Shown: in pieces, positions 1 through 7,635 of the stretch | Numbering within the stretch: the stretch's first letter is position 1 | Layout of the letters: each line of letters begins with the position of its first letter | Source: Fibrobacterota bacterium | GTDB lineage: Bacteria; Fibrobacterota; Chitinivibrionia; Chitinivibrionales; Chitinispirillaceae | Direction: 5' to 3' | Length of the DNA: 64,000 nucleotides | NCBI GenBank assembly: GCA_023436205.1 | Contig: JAEZKC010000097.1 | Location: 1 to 64,000 of the forward strand | Notes under the pieces: generated by a model | What the model saw: the letters and a program-made list of their open reading frames with translations, nothing else | The model's database searches: none | What the model was told of the DNA's origin: nothing | Position numbers and translations under genes: made by a program

Positions 1-218
1 CCAAAAGACTCTGCATCAACCGTTCAAATGTAAGCCGCTGGAGAAGAGGTTTCCTTCTTGCCTCCGAAGCTGCGAAGTGGGCTTGCTTCTATCATGGAGA
101 CCTGCCCCGCCCGCTAACCCTCAAGGATCTACTCTTCTCTGCATTCGATTGCTGCTTTGCAAAAGCAGCCCAGGGAATGGCATGCCTGAAAGACCTGTTC
201 CGAAGTGATCTTTACTGA
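1..218 (+). CDS. C-terminal end of unknown protein, cut by window edge
   Basis: An open frame runs from the window edge (codons starting at base 3) to a TGA at 216-218 and gives about 71 residues. It contains NRSNVSRWRRG, which resembles the recognition helix of a helix-turn-helix, followed by an Ala/Leu/Phe-rich stretch. I do not recognise the family. It lies on the same strand, 180 bases upstream of the transposase, so it could be another transposon gene or a host gene next to the insertion. The N-terminus is outside the window. A chance open frame cannot be excluded. Confidence 0.35.
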   Translation, partial: KRLCINRSNVSRWRRGFLLASEAAKWACFYHGDLPRPLTLKDLLFSAFDCCFAKAAQGMACLKDLFRSDLY

Positions 219-398
219 AAATCAGTGCACTCACACATTTAAGCATCACCGCCGAGTACCTTTACAGCCATTTTATTCCCGATTCCTTACCAGTAAACAG
301 TTCCACGATACTTCCGTCAACACGAAATGCACATTACGAAAGCCAAAGGAGAGGCTTTAATTTTCTGCGATGACATTTCACCACAGAAAGGAAGGTTT

Positions 399-1640
399 AT
401 GGACGAGAGTAAAAGAGAGCAGGTGGCACTGTTCCGCTTCTCGATAATCGGTTCGCTCATTTCAGGGGAACTTTGCCACGGCGACCTGAAAAAACGCATA
501 CGGGAACTGAGCAGCAGACGTTACCTGATCCCGCATAGCCGCAAAACCCGCATTGCCCAGGGTACCATCGAGGACTGGCTCTGTACTTTCAGGCAAAAAG
601 GATTTGAGGGACTTAAGCCCAAAAACAGAAGTGATAATGGTAAACTGAGGCAAATTGACGATCAGATCGGAAAAGAAATTATCGACTATCGCCGGGATCA
701 TCCTAGAAGACCCCTCAGGCTTATCATGGAGGACCTGACGGAACAGAAGAAAATTCCTGAAGTACTCCCGCTGTCTACCGTCTACCGATACCTGCGTGTG
801 CATATGCCAAGATATTCCCGACCAGTAACGGGTAAAGAGCAGAAGCGCTTCTGCCACCGATTCCCTAACGACTGCTGGCAGGGTGATGTCATGCATGGCC
901 CTTATATCAGAGAGTTTGATGGAAAAGCGCGTAAAACATACCTGATTGCTTTTCTGGATGATGCTACCAGACTAATTACCGGGGCAGGCTTCTATTATTC
1001 TGAAGCGGTTGTGAATGTTAAGGAAGTATTGCGCACAGCTGTTCTTACCTACGGTGTACCCTCCAAACTGTTTCTGGACAATGGTAAGAACTTCTGTTCG
1101 CAGGATATCGAATTAGCCTGCGCGGCAATGAAGTGTGCACTTATTCATTCCACTGCATACTATCCGGAAGGGAAAGGTAAGATTGAACGGTTCTTCAGGA
1201 CAGTACGGGATTGCTTTCTCAGTGAGGGTTGCGCCTTCAGATCGCTTGCAGAACTTAACGAGCGTTTTTCCCTTTGGCTGCGGGAGGATTACAATCGCAA
1301 ACCCCATGGAGGACTTGATGGTGCGACACCACTTGACACTTATCTCCTGAAAGCGGAAAACCGCATCCGGCGCCTCGATGCCCATATCGATGCAGCTGAA
1401 CTGTTCTGCAGAAAGGAGACTCGGCAAGTTGCCCACGATGCAACATTCAGAATCAACAACGTGCTGTACGAAACTGAGGAGCACCTGATCGGGAAAAAAA
1501 TCTGCGTTCTTTATGACAAGGATGATCCCCTGAGGATTGTAAAGGTCTATGATGGCAAGGTTTTCGTACATAGCGCGAAGCCTATTGATTTTCTGAGCAA
1601 TGCACATGCAAAACGTAATGCACTCAAGGAGACAATATGA
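399..1640 (+). CDS. DDE transposase (rve/integrase-core) of a two-component transposon
   Basis: This enzyme should catalyse strand transfer for the transposon. The start at 399 (MDESKREQVALFRFS) is preferred over an in-frame ATG at 327 because AAGGAAGG lies just before it. Of about 413 residues, the N-terminal 140 look like helix-turn-helix DNA-binding regions and the middle is a retroviral-integrase fold. The catalytic triad is visible as D163 (WQGDVMHG), D227 (FLDNGKNF) and E263 (GKIERFF), and the spacing between D227 and E263 is exactly 35 residues, as in canonical D,D(35)E enzymes. The next gene, an AAA ATPase, overlaps its stop by ATGA, the arrangement of Mu/Tn7/IS21-type systems in which the ATPase supports target choice. 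Host exclusivity and exact family are not determined. Confidence 0.88.
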   Translation: MDESKREQVALFRFSIIGSLISGELCHGDLKKRIRELSSRRYLIPHSRKTRIAQGTIEDWLCTFRQKGFEGLKPKNRSDNGKLRQIDDQIGKEIIDYRRDHPRRPLRLIMEDLTEQKKIPEVLPLSTVYRYLRVHMPRYSRPVTGKEQKRFCHRFPNDCWQGDVMHGPYIREFDGKARKTYLIAFLDDATRLITGAGFYYSEAVVNVKEVLRTAVLTYGVPSKLFLDNGKNFCSQDIELACAAMKCALIHSTAYYPEGKGKIERFFRTVRDCFLSEGCAFRSLAELNERFSLWLREDYNRKPHGGLDGATPLDTYLLKAENRIRRLDAHIDAAELFCRKETRQVAHDATFRINNVLYETEEHLIGKKICVLYDKDDPLRIVKVYDGKVFVHSAKPIDFLSNAHAKRNALKETI

Positions 1641-2443
1641 TAAAAGCAGCTTTCAGCCTGAAAGATTTACCGTTTACCAAAGAAATCTGTACCGCAAACC
1701 TGTTCATGCACTCCCAATTCAAAGAATTCACTGCAAGGCTCTCCATGCTTTGTGATAACAGGGGAATTGGAATGTTTACCGGTGAAGTGGGATGCGGAAA
1801 GTCTACCGCTGTACGTACCGTTCTGGAAAGTTTGAGCCCGCAGACACACCGGGTGATGTATCTCTACAGAGGTCTTGATAATGTAGGAGCATTCTACACC
1901 CAAATAGCATCAGAACTGGGTATCATGCCCAAATTTCGCAAAACCGACGTGGCATCGCAGGTACTGTCACATATTGCGGAACTCTATACACAACAGAAGA
2001 TCACGGCAGTGCTGGTGATCGATGAGGCTCATCTGCTAAAACCCGAAATCTTCGATGAAATAAGACTTCTTCACAATAACAAATTCGATTCTTGTGATTA
2101 TCTGGCCACGGCTCTTGTCGGTCAGCCGCCACTCAAGAAAATGATTGCCTATACTAAATACCTGCCCTTACGGCAAAGGATAAGTGTTACCTGTCATCTT
2201 ACTCCGCTGAATAAAGAACAGTGCTATGAATATTTTGCTCACCAGCTTTCAGTGGTAAAAGCTTCACAGAAAATATTCCTTGATAACGCCGTGGAAACAA
2301 TCGTGTGCGCAAGCAAGGGCATTCCGAGGCTGATAAATACTATTGCATCGAAAGCGATGACTCACGCAGCTGTTAATAAGAAGTGTTCGGTAGTAGATCA
2401 GGAGACAGTTATGGAGGTGCTGGATGAGCTTGGGCTTAAGTAG
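1637..2443 (+). CDS. ExeA-like AAA+ ATPase, transposition partner
   Basis: A 268-residue ATPase with Walker A GEVGCGKST (residues 49-57) and Walker B VLVIDEAH (D129, E130), followed by a QRI sensor-like segment and a C-terminal helical lid. The overall plan matches the ExeA/GspA-like and TniB/MuB-like ATPases that accompany DDE transposases. Its ATG overlaps the transposase stop (ATGA at 1637-1640), so translation is probably coupled. By family it would bind DNA and ATP, recruit the transposase to target DNA and perhaps give target immunity. That role is inferred from the family and the pairing. A secretion-ATPase role is unlikely here because no secretion gene is near. Confidence 0.85.
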   Translation: MIKAAFSLKDLPFTKEICTANLFMHSQFKEFTARLSMLCDNRGIGMFTGEVGCGKSTAVRTVLESLSPQTHRVMYLYRGLDNVGAFYTQIASELGIMPKFRKTDVASQVLSHIAELYTQQKITAVLVIDEAHLLKPEIFDEIRLLHNNKFDSCDYLATALVGQPPLKKMIAYTKYLPLRQRISVTCHLTPLNKEQCYEYFAHQLSVVKASQKIFLDNAVETIVCASKGIPRLINTIASKAMTHAAVNKKCSVVDQETVMEVLDELGLK

Positions 2444-2636
2444 TTGTCACACGTCGGGCAACAATCCGGACGAAAAACAATTACGAGAAGAAAAAATCGT
2501 ACGAAGAGCCTATCTGATCAGTAGACTACTAGGCAGAATACTTATCGGCCTAGATTCAGAGTTCGGCGAGCAATTTGATAAATTTGACGAAGTAAGGACA
2601 AAAAGGCTGATGGCAAGGTGTAATCAGCACAAGTAA
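2424..2636 (+). CDS. small third gene of the transposon
   Basis: A 70-residue frame that starts inside the ATPase gene and overlaps it by 20 bases. The middle is amphipathic and helical (EKIVRRAYLISRLLGRIL) and the rest is acidic and basic, without a motif I recognise. It is followed within 25 bases by a good terminator, so the three genes form one transcription unit. Small accessory DNA-binding or regulatory proteins are common at the end of such transposon operons, but no function can be assigned. The overlap and the terminator position are the main reasons to call it real. Confidence 0.5.
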   Translation: MSLGLSSCHTSGNNPDEKQLREEKIVRRAYLISRLLGRILIGLDSEFGEQFDKFDEVRTKRLMARCNQHK

Positions 2637-2660
2637 AGGAAAATATGTTCCTTTGAAAGG

Positions 2661-2696
2661 TGCTCCGTGGATTTTTCTGCGGGGCATTTTTGGTTT
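2661..2696 (+). terminator. Rho-independent terminator of the transposon operon
   Basis: Arms TGCTCCG and CGGGGCA form a 7-bp stem (one G-U pair) followed by TTTTTGGTTT. It lies 25 bases after the third transposon gene. Confidence 0.7.
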
Positions 2697-2813
2697 CGTC
2701 GAAAAAAGCAGGAAACAAACTGATAATTTAGTATCAGCCCTTTTTTGCCTGGGCAGAAAGCGAGAATGAGGCCGGAAATAAAGAAGGATTAGGACTGGAG
2801 ATAAATTGGGAAA

Positions 2814-3965
2814 CTACAGCATTAGTAAGTTAAAGATGAACTGCTGCTTTCGAATATCATATCTGTTTAGTTTAAGGTCTTTTGTTTGAGAAAAGATGAA
2901 ACTAATTTCAGAAAGCCCCAGCGGGAGAAACTCTAAAAATGGTTTATTTGGCTCAAACTGTTTATCAGACCATTCTCTTCCCCTTCGATTGAAATTGATA
3001 CGTATCATTGCTCGAAGTTCATGTATCACCTTATTACGATTGTGAATCCAATCTTTTGAGCCATGATTCCATTTGGGATCTTCCATACGACTGACAATTA
3101 TATTGAAAATATCATTGCCATTATAACCTGCCCATGTCAAGTCACGCACCCATTCCATCCACACTACATTTCGATTACCTTTGGTGACTGGTGTTTCGCA
3201 TTTTGGTCTTGATATTTCACTTTTAATGGATGACGGGACAGCAATCATAGTTTTGGGACTTGCCAGCTTAACAAATTCGCTGAAATCATATCGTGGAGCA
3301 TTATTGAAAATTTCAATAGATTCCTTAAACGTAAGCGGAAATCCATCAATATTGCAGATTCTTGTTGGATCATCAATTTCTAAAAGATGACTACCACAAG
3401 GGCAATTGCTTTCTTTTCGCATTGTATGCAGAGGTAAGCGTAATGAGCATGTCTCTGTTGGAAGAATTTCAAGGTATCCAGAGCGAACCTCTATTCCTTT
3501 ATCTTCAAGGTAGTTCTTTAAACCTTGAACAAGCTTGGACGTCTGGTGGCGTTTTTGAAAGAAATAATAAGAGTGCAGTCCACCAGATAAAGGATATTCG
3601 TTCTCAATGGCTTCGGATGATTGCAATAATACCGAAGGCTTCATAAATTTGTTTATCAGCAAATCATAACGTTCAAGAATGTCGGATTCAAGGTCAAGGT
3701 CAAATACTATGTAATCAGTCCATTTGTGAGCAAATCTTGAATATTGTTTTCTGAAATTAAAGTGATCCAAAAGCATCTCATCGGTAATGCTCCCCTTTTT
3801 TTGCACCCAGTGCCGTTTTTCAAAATCGACACTGAAATCAAACACCCTGTATTTTTCATCATTTTGTATGAATAGGTCACGGTAAAAATTTAGAGCATTT
3901 TTTGAAAGACCCAGTGATTCTAAACTGCTGCTGTCAGCAGATAGAGCATTAGTGTTAGTATCCAT
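2814..3965 (-). CDS. archaeo-eukaryotic primase-like protein of an integrated element
   Basis: A 383-residue protein. Three motifs in the right order suggest the archaeo-eukaryotic primase (PrimPol) fold: FDLDLE with D89 and D91 (metal-binding DxD), SGGLHSYYFF around H131 (the s-x-G-x-H-x-Y motif), and YLEILP around E166 followed by LRLPLH. The C-terminal part is basic and helical and may be a helicase-loader or PriCT-like region. The start at ATG 3965 is chosen over a TTG at 3971 because GGAG sits eight bases upstream. It follows a small HTH gene on the same strand, within an element that has its own integrase. Primases of this type in such elements usually start element replication, and that role is inferred. 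A degenerate or unrelated fold is possible. Confidence 0.55.
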   Translation of the reverse strand: MDTNTNALSADSSSLESLGLSKNALNFYRDLFIQNDEKYRVFDFSVDFEKRHWVQKKGSITDEMLLDHFNFRKQYSRFAHKWTDYIVFDLDLESDILERYDLLINKFMKPSVLLQSSEAIENEYPLSGGLHSYYFFQKRHQTSKLVQGLKNYLEDKGIEVRSGYLEILPTETCSLRLPLHTMRKESNCPCGSHLLEIDDPTRICNIDGFPLTFKESIEIFNNAPRYDFSEFVKLASPKTMIAVPSSIKSEISRPKCETPVTKGNRNVVWMEWVRDLTWAGYNGNDIFNIIVSRMEDPKWNHGSKDWIHNRNKVIHELRAMIRINFNRRGREWSDKQFEPNKPFLEFLPLGLSEISFIFSQTKDLKLNRYDIRKQQFIFNLLML

Positions 3966-4029
3966 TTGCAAGACTCCATTAAAAAATTAGGAGTCCTGCG
4001 ATAAAACGTTAATCAGACTTTAATTCGGT

Positions 4030-4221
4030 TTAGTTGATAGTTGATACAAGTTGATTTTCTCTTAATAGCCTCCGAAGTCTCTCCAGTTCTTCGGGATAAA
4101 AACTGATATATCCATTGACTTTCGAACTGAAAGTCGAGTATTTCATATTCATTGCTCGAGCCAGTTCATACCTTGTTAAACGACATAATTTTAGGTCTTC
4201 CTTGTTGAATTGCTTTTGCAT
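4030..4221 (-). CDS. small helix-turn-helix DNA-binding protein
   Basis: A 63-residue protein. TRYELARAMNMKYSTFSSKV fits a helix-turn-helix of the Cro/excisionase size class, followed by a basic tail (LERLRRLLREN). A strong ribosome site (AAGGAG) stands eight or nine bases before the ATG. It lies 64 bases upstream of the primase-like gene on the same strand, so the two probably share a transcript. By position it could be a repressor, excisionase or replication regulator of the element, and the sequence does not decide which. Confidence 0.6.
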   Translation of the reverse strand: MQKQFNKEDLKLCRLTRYELARAMNMKYSTFSSKVNGYISFYPEELERLRRLLRENQLVSTIN

Positions 4222-4267
4222 ATTGCAGTGCTCCTTGTGATAATATTATTGTAGTGTTAAAGACGCT

Positions 4268-4332
4268 AAAAAAGACCCGTTTCACTCGACTGTTCCTGCT
4301 AGCATCAGAACCAGTGTTATCGCAAAACGGGC
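4268..4332 (-). terminator. long-loop terminator or attenuator upstream of the HTH-primase genes
   Basis: Read on the minus strand, GCCCGTTT (4332-4325) pairs with AAACGGGT (4282-4275), including one G-U, and is followed by six T. The roughly 40-base loop can fold further. It ends about 45 bases before the HTH gene, so it could terminate a short leader or small RNA made from the minus strand. A weak promoter-like TTGCTC and TAAGTA pair lies upstream on that strand. Confidence 0.45.
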
Positions 4333-4930
4333 TTAGTAGAGTCTTGCTACTTATCTAATTTATTATTATTGAGCAAAACATCGTGTTCTGCCGAAATATT
4401 TTTTTGCCTTATAGAACAATCACTTACGTATAATTTTTACTCGGTCTCCTTATGAGACAAAACCTACTGTTCCGCTGAATGAAGACCTTTAAGCAATACT
4501 GGAGTACTGTTGAAGGATAGTATAACAGGTACTTTTAGAAGTATAAAGAAAAATGAAAAACAGATGATCAGCAATAAAGATGACCTTTCCAGTATCCGAG
4601 CAAAGCATAGTTTAACCCCGAAAGAAGCCACCAGAATGGGAACCATTATCCGATGGTAGGGCTTTGTGGGGCAGGTATGCTATTGGCAAGACGAGAATTA
4701 TTATACGATCGCATTAGAGTTATTGGACGACCCTATGTGGAATTTCTGAGACCCCACCCAGATTTTTTTGAAAAGCCATTTCCTTCCAGCAGAGTGCCCG
4801 ATGCTTATGTAAGGGATTTCCACATTAGCCCATCGAACTCTCAGGCGTAAGAAGCCCAATTTACTGATAGGGGGGTATCACATAAAAAGATGAAAGCGAC
4901 CTTTGCATTTACAACAAAATATGTAAGGTT

Positions 4931-4963
4931 CCCCTATACTAAACCTATGGTTTAGTATAGGGG
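4931..4963. repeat. perfect 15-bp inverted repeat with 3-base loop
   Basis: CCCCTATACTAAACC at 4931-4945 is the exact reverse complement of 4949-4963, with TAT between. There is no T-run on either side, so it does not look like a terminator. It sits in the middle of the non-coding region of the element and could be a cruciform, nick site or operator. Confidence 0.85.
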
Positions 4964-5064
4964 GCATGGTCGAATGGATAGGTTATTGGCAACCAAAACT
5001 CCATTAATATTGTTAAATTTATCGGCACTTCCCATTTTTAGGGCGAATCTATATCATGCATAGG

Positions 5065-5079
5065 AAAAGATCATCTTTT
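5065..5079. repeat. palindrome AAAAGATCATCTTTT, copy 1
   Basis: Seven-bp arms around a central C. An identical copy lies 198 bases downstream. The sequence before each copy is also similar (GGCGAATC in this copy, GGCAGAATC in the other), so the repeated unit is longer than the palindrome. Confidence 0.7.
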
Positions 5080-5262
5080 GTTGCTGGATAAATAAACTAA
5101 TCATCTGCAAATTATGCCGAAACGTGCAAACATGGGGCAGTCTGGGTTAATATTGAGACCATTTAACTGGTGCAGAATGCTATATTTACCTATAACTGTA
5201 CGATAGGTTGTAATTTTGCAACTTATGGGGGGTTAATTTACGATTGTAGGCAGAATCGATGA

Positions 5263-5277
5263 AAAAGATCATCTTTT
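5263..5277. repeat. palindrome AAAAGATCATCTTTT, copy 2
   Basis: The second exact copy of the 15-base palindrome, about 115 bases beyond the end of the lipoprotein pseudogene (5393). A dimeric regulator or a replication initiator could bind it. No protein is assigned. Confidence 0.7.
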
Positions 5278-5325
5278 GGTAAAGTAAAGTGGTCAGATAA
5301 TATAATTGACAATTCAAGGAGGTTG

Positions 5326-5370
5326 ATCCAAAAAGAAAGCGACCCGAATGCTGCTGTACGCATCGCTTTC
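5326..5370 (-). terminator. terminator after the lipoprotein pseudogene
   Basis: On the minus strand GAAAGCGA (5370-5363) pairs with TCGCTTTC (5342-5335), followed by TTTTT. It begins 22 bases after the stop at 5393. Part of the right arm (AAAGCGACC) recurs alone near 4891 without its partner. Confidence 0.7.
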
Positions 5371-5392
5371 CTAACTAGCGTAATTAGAAATA

Positions 5393-6861
5393 CTATGATT
5401 TTGTATCAGTAAAAAGAAATGGAATACCAATATTTGCATGCAACAAATCTTTACGCTTAGCTAAAGTTGAATTTACAACAGGACTTTCGATTATATTTGT
5501 AGTGGCACTGAATTCATCTTCGCTAACTATTGAGACAAGAGTTATTGAATCAGTATAAATGCCAAACTTTGATTCAACCTTAGCAAATACTTGGTATTCT
5601 CCACCAACGGAAGGGACTTTATATGGTACTTTGATGCTAATGACCTGCCCTCCAGATGAATCTGCTGTCTTTATATTAGATTTTTCAATTTGAATCCAAT
5701 CACTGTCAGTCCTGATACTAACCTGTGTAACAGATGTATTGAAATTAGAATTTAAAAACATTCGCAACGTATCGATACTGCCCGCGACTCGTTGCTGGTT
5801 TTTGCTATGAATTGATAACCGTTCTTGGGGGTCTGCAATATGTACATCGAAAACTGATGTGGCTGTATTCCCATAAACGTCGACAACCTTCGCTTTTGTT
5901 TGGAAATAGCCTGTGTCATTTGGCACCACAGTATTTATTGAACCTTTACTGTATGTTGATGTGTCGATTCGAATTATCCCCCCATTATACATACTTCTAA
6001 TAGTATCGAGCTTGGTTATCTTCGTTAATGTCAATTGAATATAGGCACCAGTTGCTCCTATATCTATCTCACATTTTGAATTGCTGTCAAATTTACCATA
6101 AGCCTCAACAGTATAGGTTATCGAATCACCCCGTAGCTTTAAAGTATCTGCGTATATGTAAATTGAAGGTTTTTGATTGTTGTAGGATATTGGGTCTGTG
6201 AAATTAAGGTTACCAGCACTATTAGGGAACTCAAATGCAGGGCTTGTCCCAATGATATGCCCCAGGGTATCGTAAATGTTTATAGTCAACATATAAGTAC
6301 GATTTTCCGATGCATAATAGAAATACGCAAAGCTATGGAACGCTTGGTTCATTTTATCGTGCCACAATTCTATGCTTTTAGTTTCTTGCGGATATTGTTT
6401 GTCTGCGACAGTCGCCACGATCTTTCCTATTTCTCCATTATCATCTTCGGCTAACAAGCCACGAATCTCTCGCTGGACTATGAAAGTCGTAGGGAGTTCA
6501 CTTACTAACGACTTTAATGCAGTACGTTGTATTTCAGATCCTGATTTTTCGATGATTAAAGTATCGAGCGGAGTATCTGATAGTCCTTTGCTAATCCTGC
6601 CGACTGCTTCGATAGGGATTTATTTCCTGTTATTCTGTATTCACCTTTATCGTTTGTTTGTGCGGTTAGTTCGAGTTTCACCAACTTGGCTGTTGCTCCG
6701 ACAAGGGGCTTGTTGTCTTTATCTAACACTTTGCCTTTGATATCAACTGAATAGGTTGTCTGGTCGGTAGGGTCTGAGGTGAGTGGGTTTTGGCTACAAT
6801 TACTCAAAAATAATAATCCAGCAACAATCAGAACTTGCCAGCTACAACTATAACGGCTCAT
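5393..6861 (-). pseudogene. frameshifted lipoprotein with carboxypeptidase-regulatory-like domain
   Basis: Two adjacent minus-strand frames make one protein of roughly 490 residues. The first part (from 6861) starts with a lipoprotein signal (LLFLSNC lipobox), then a short domain KGKVLDKDNKPLVGATAKL typical of carboxypeptidase-regulatory/CarboxypepD folds. It ends in a premature stop near 6556. The other frame continues without a gap (SDTPLDTLIIEKSGSEI) to 5393 with Ig-like beta-rich sequence. Adding one base to the CC at 6585-6586 (AAAGGAC to AAAGGGAC on the coding strand) restores a single frame. It is either a real inactivating deletion or a sequencing error at a short homopolymer. The intact product would be an outer-membrane-anchored surface protein. 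GGAG precedes the ATG. It is probably cargo of the element. Confidence 0.75.
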
Positions 6862-6880
6862 ACAATCTCCTTTTTAAGGG

Positions 6881-7078
6881 TTATGTTTTGTTATCTTCAT
6901 TTTCACAATCACTGAGTAACCCACTCTTAACTAGATAGTCCACACCATGTTGCTCGATTTTTTCAAAAAGCATTTCTGCTGCGATTTCAGTCAGTCTTGT
7001 TTTACTAATCTTTATCCCAGTTCTCTCTTCAATCTCTTTTCTCAACTGTTCTAAAAGTACGATCACATTTTCAGTCAT
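6881..7078 (-). CDS. small ribbon-helix-helix-like protein
   Basis: A 65-residue protein. LEQLRKEIEERTGIKISKTRLTEIAAEMLFE has the helix-turn-helix spacing of CopG/Arc ribbon-helix-helix proteins, though the N-terminal strand is not obviously basic. The ribosome site GGGAG lies close upstream. It ends 19 bases before the lipoprotein start and follows another similar small gene, so the three are probably co-transcribed. Possible roles are antitoxin, partition accessory or repressor. No toxin gene is recognisable beside it. Confidence 0.5.
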   Translation of the reverse strand: MTENVIVLLEQLRKEIEERTGIKISKTRLTEIAAEMLFEKIEQHGVDYLVKSGLLSDCENEDNKT

Positions 7079-7189
7079 TTTTTCTCCCTTGTAGGATTAT
7101 AGCACCAAGATATTAATAAGGCAATAAATAAATAAGGAAATATGGCAATTAGAAATGAATTATTTTTAGACAGACTTTTTAAAGAACTG

Positions 7190-7447
7190 TCAAATTTTGA
7201 GCATAGCTGCTTTTAATCTGTCGATAAGATCTTCTTCGGAGCGGATATCATTCCATTCTATTTTACGTTTAGCAGAATTCAGCAAATCGATTGAAGCACG
7301 GATTAGCTCGCTTTTCGATATTCTGTACCCACCACTTTCACGCACCATCTTTTGTAGCCCTTCAAGGATCTCATCGCTCCTGTCGGTCAGATGTATGGTG
7401 TACTTGCGATACGTCCCTTTTTCTGGGCGACCTTCTTTCTTGTTCAT
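7190..7447 (-). CDS. CopG-like ribbon-helix-helix DNA-binding protein
   Basis: An 85-residue protein. The basic strand GTYRKYTIHLTDRSDEIL followed by helices LEGLQKMVRESGG and SKSELIRASIDLL is the usual ribbon-helix-helix layout. AAGGAG stands upstream of the ATG. It lies between the integrase and the smaller similar gene at 6881-7078, on the same strand. Such proteins on integrated elements typically repress their own operon or take part in segregation. The specific role is unknown. Confidence 0.65.
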   Translation of the reverse strand: MNKKEGRPEKGTYRKYTIHLTDRSDEILEGLQKMVRESGGYRISKSELIRASIDLLNSAKRKIEWNDIRSEEDLIDRLKAAMLKI

Positions 7448-7635
7448 CTAATAATGATCTCCTTACTTGCTTATTTCCTTATTGCTGTATTCAAGAAAAG
7501 ATACTTCGAGCAGGAATCTGGGACAGGGTACCTGTTCATTAAATACATCACATTCAGAAAATGCCCTTTTTCTGAGTCAGAAAAACCCACTTTTCTGACT
7601 CAGATAATCGGTGAGATCTGATACACTATTGCTGG

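Larger units (their letters stand above)
4222..5392. other. long non-coding region of the integrated element, candidate origin/regulatory region
   Basis: About 1.17 kb without a convincing gene. It holds a minus-strand terminator-like hairpin (4268-4332), a perfect 15-bp inverted repeat (4931-4963), two copies of the palindrome AAAAGATCATCTTTT (5065, 5263), three G5-G6 tracts in similar TA-rich context (about 4867, 4960, 5226) and two copies of AAAGCGACC (about 4891 and 5336). A plus-strand frame at 4653-4850 has no recognisable motif and I do not call it. Density and spacing suggest a replication origin or a set of protein-binding sites for the element, which is an inference. Confidence 0.5.

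Noticed and set aside
4653..4850. 65-residue plus-strand frame in the non-coding region of the element
   Set aside because: No ribosome site, no recognisable motif, and it lies among repeats; best explained as chance.
4961..5000. tRNA-5'-half-like stretch (GGGGGCATGGTCGAATGGA)
   Set aside because: It overlaps the perfect palindrome, and no matching D arm or 3' acceptor could be paired with confidence.
5314..5330. AAGGAGGTTGATCC resembling the reverse complement of the 16S rRNA 3' end
   Set aside because: One extra base and no rRNA context; only a strong purine-rich match to the ribosome-binding sequence without a start codon at proper distance.
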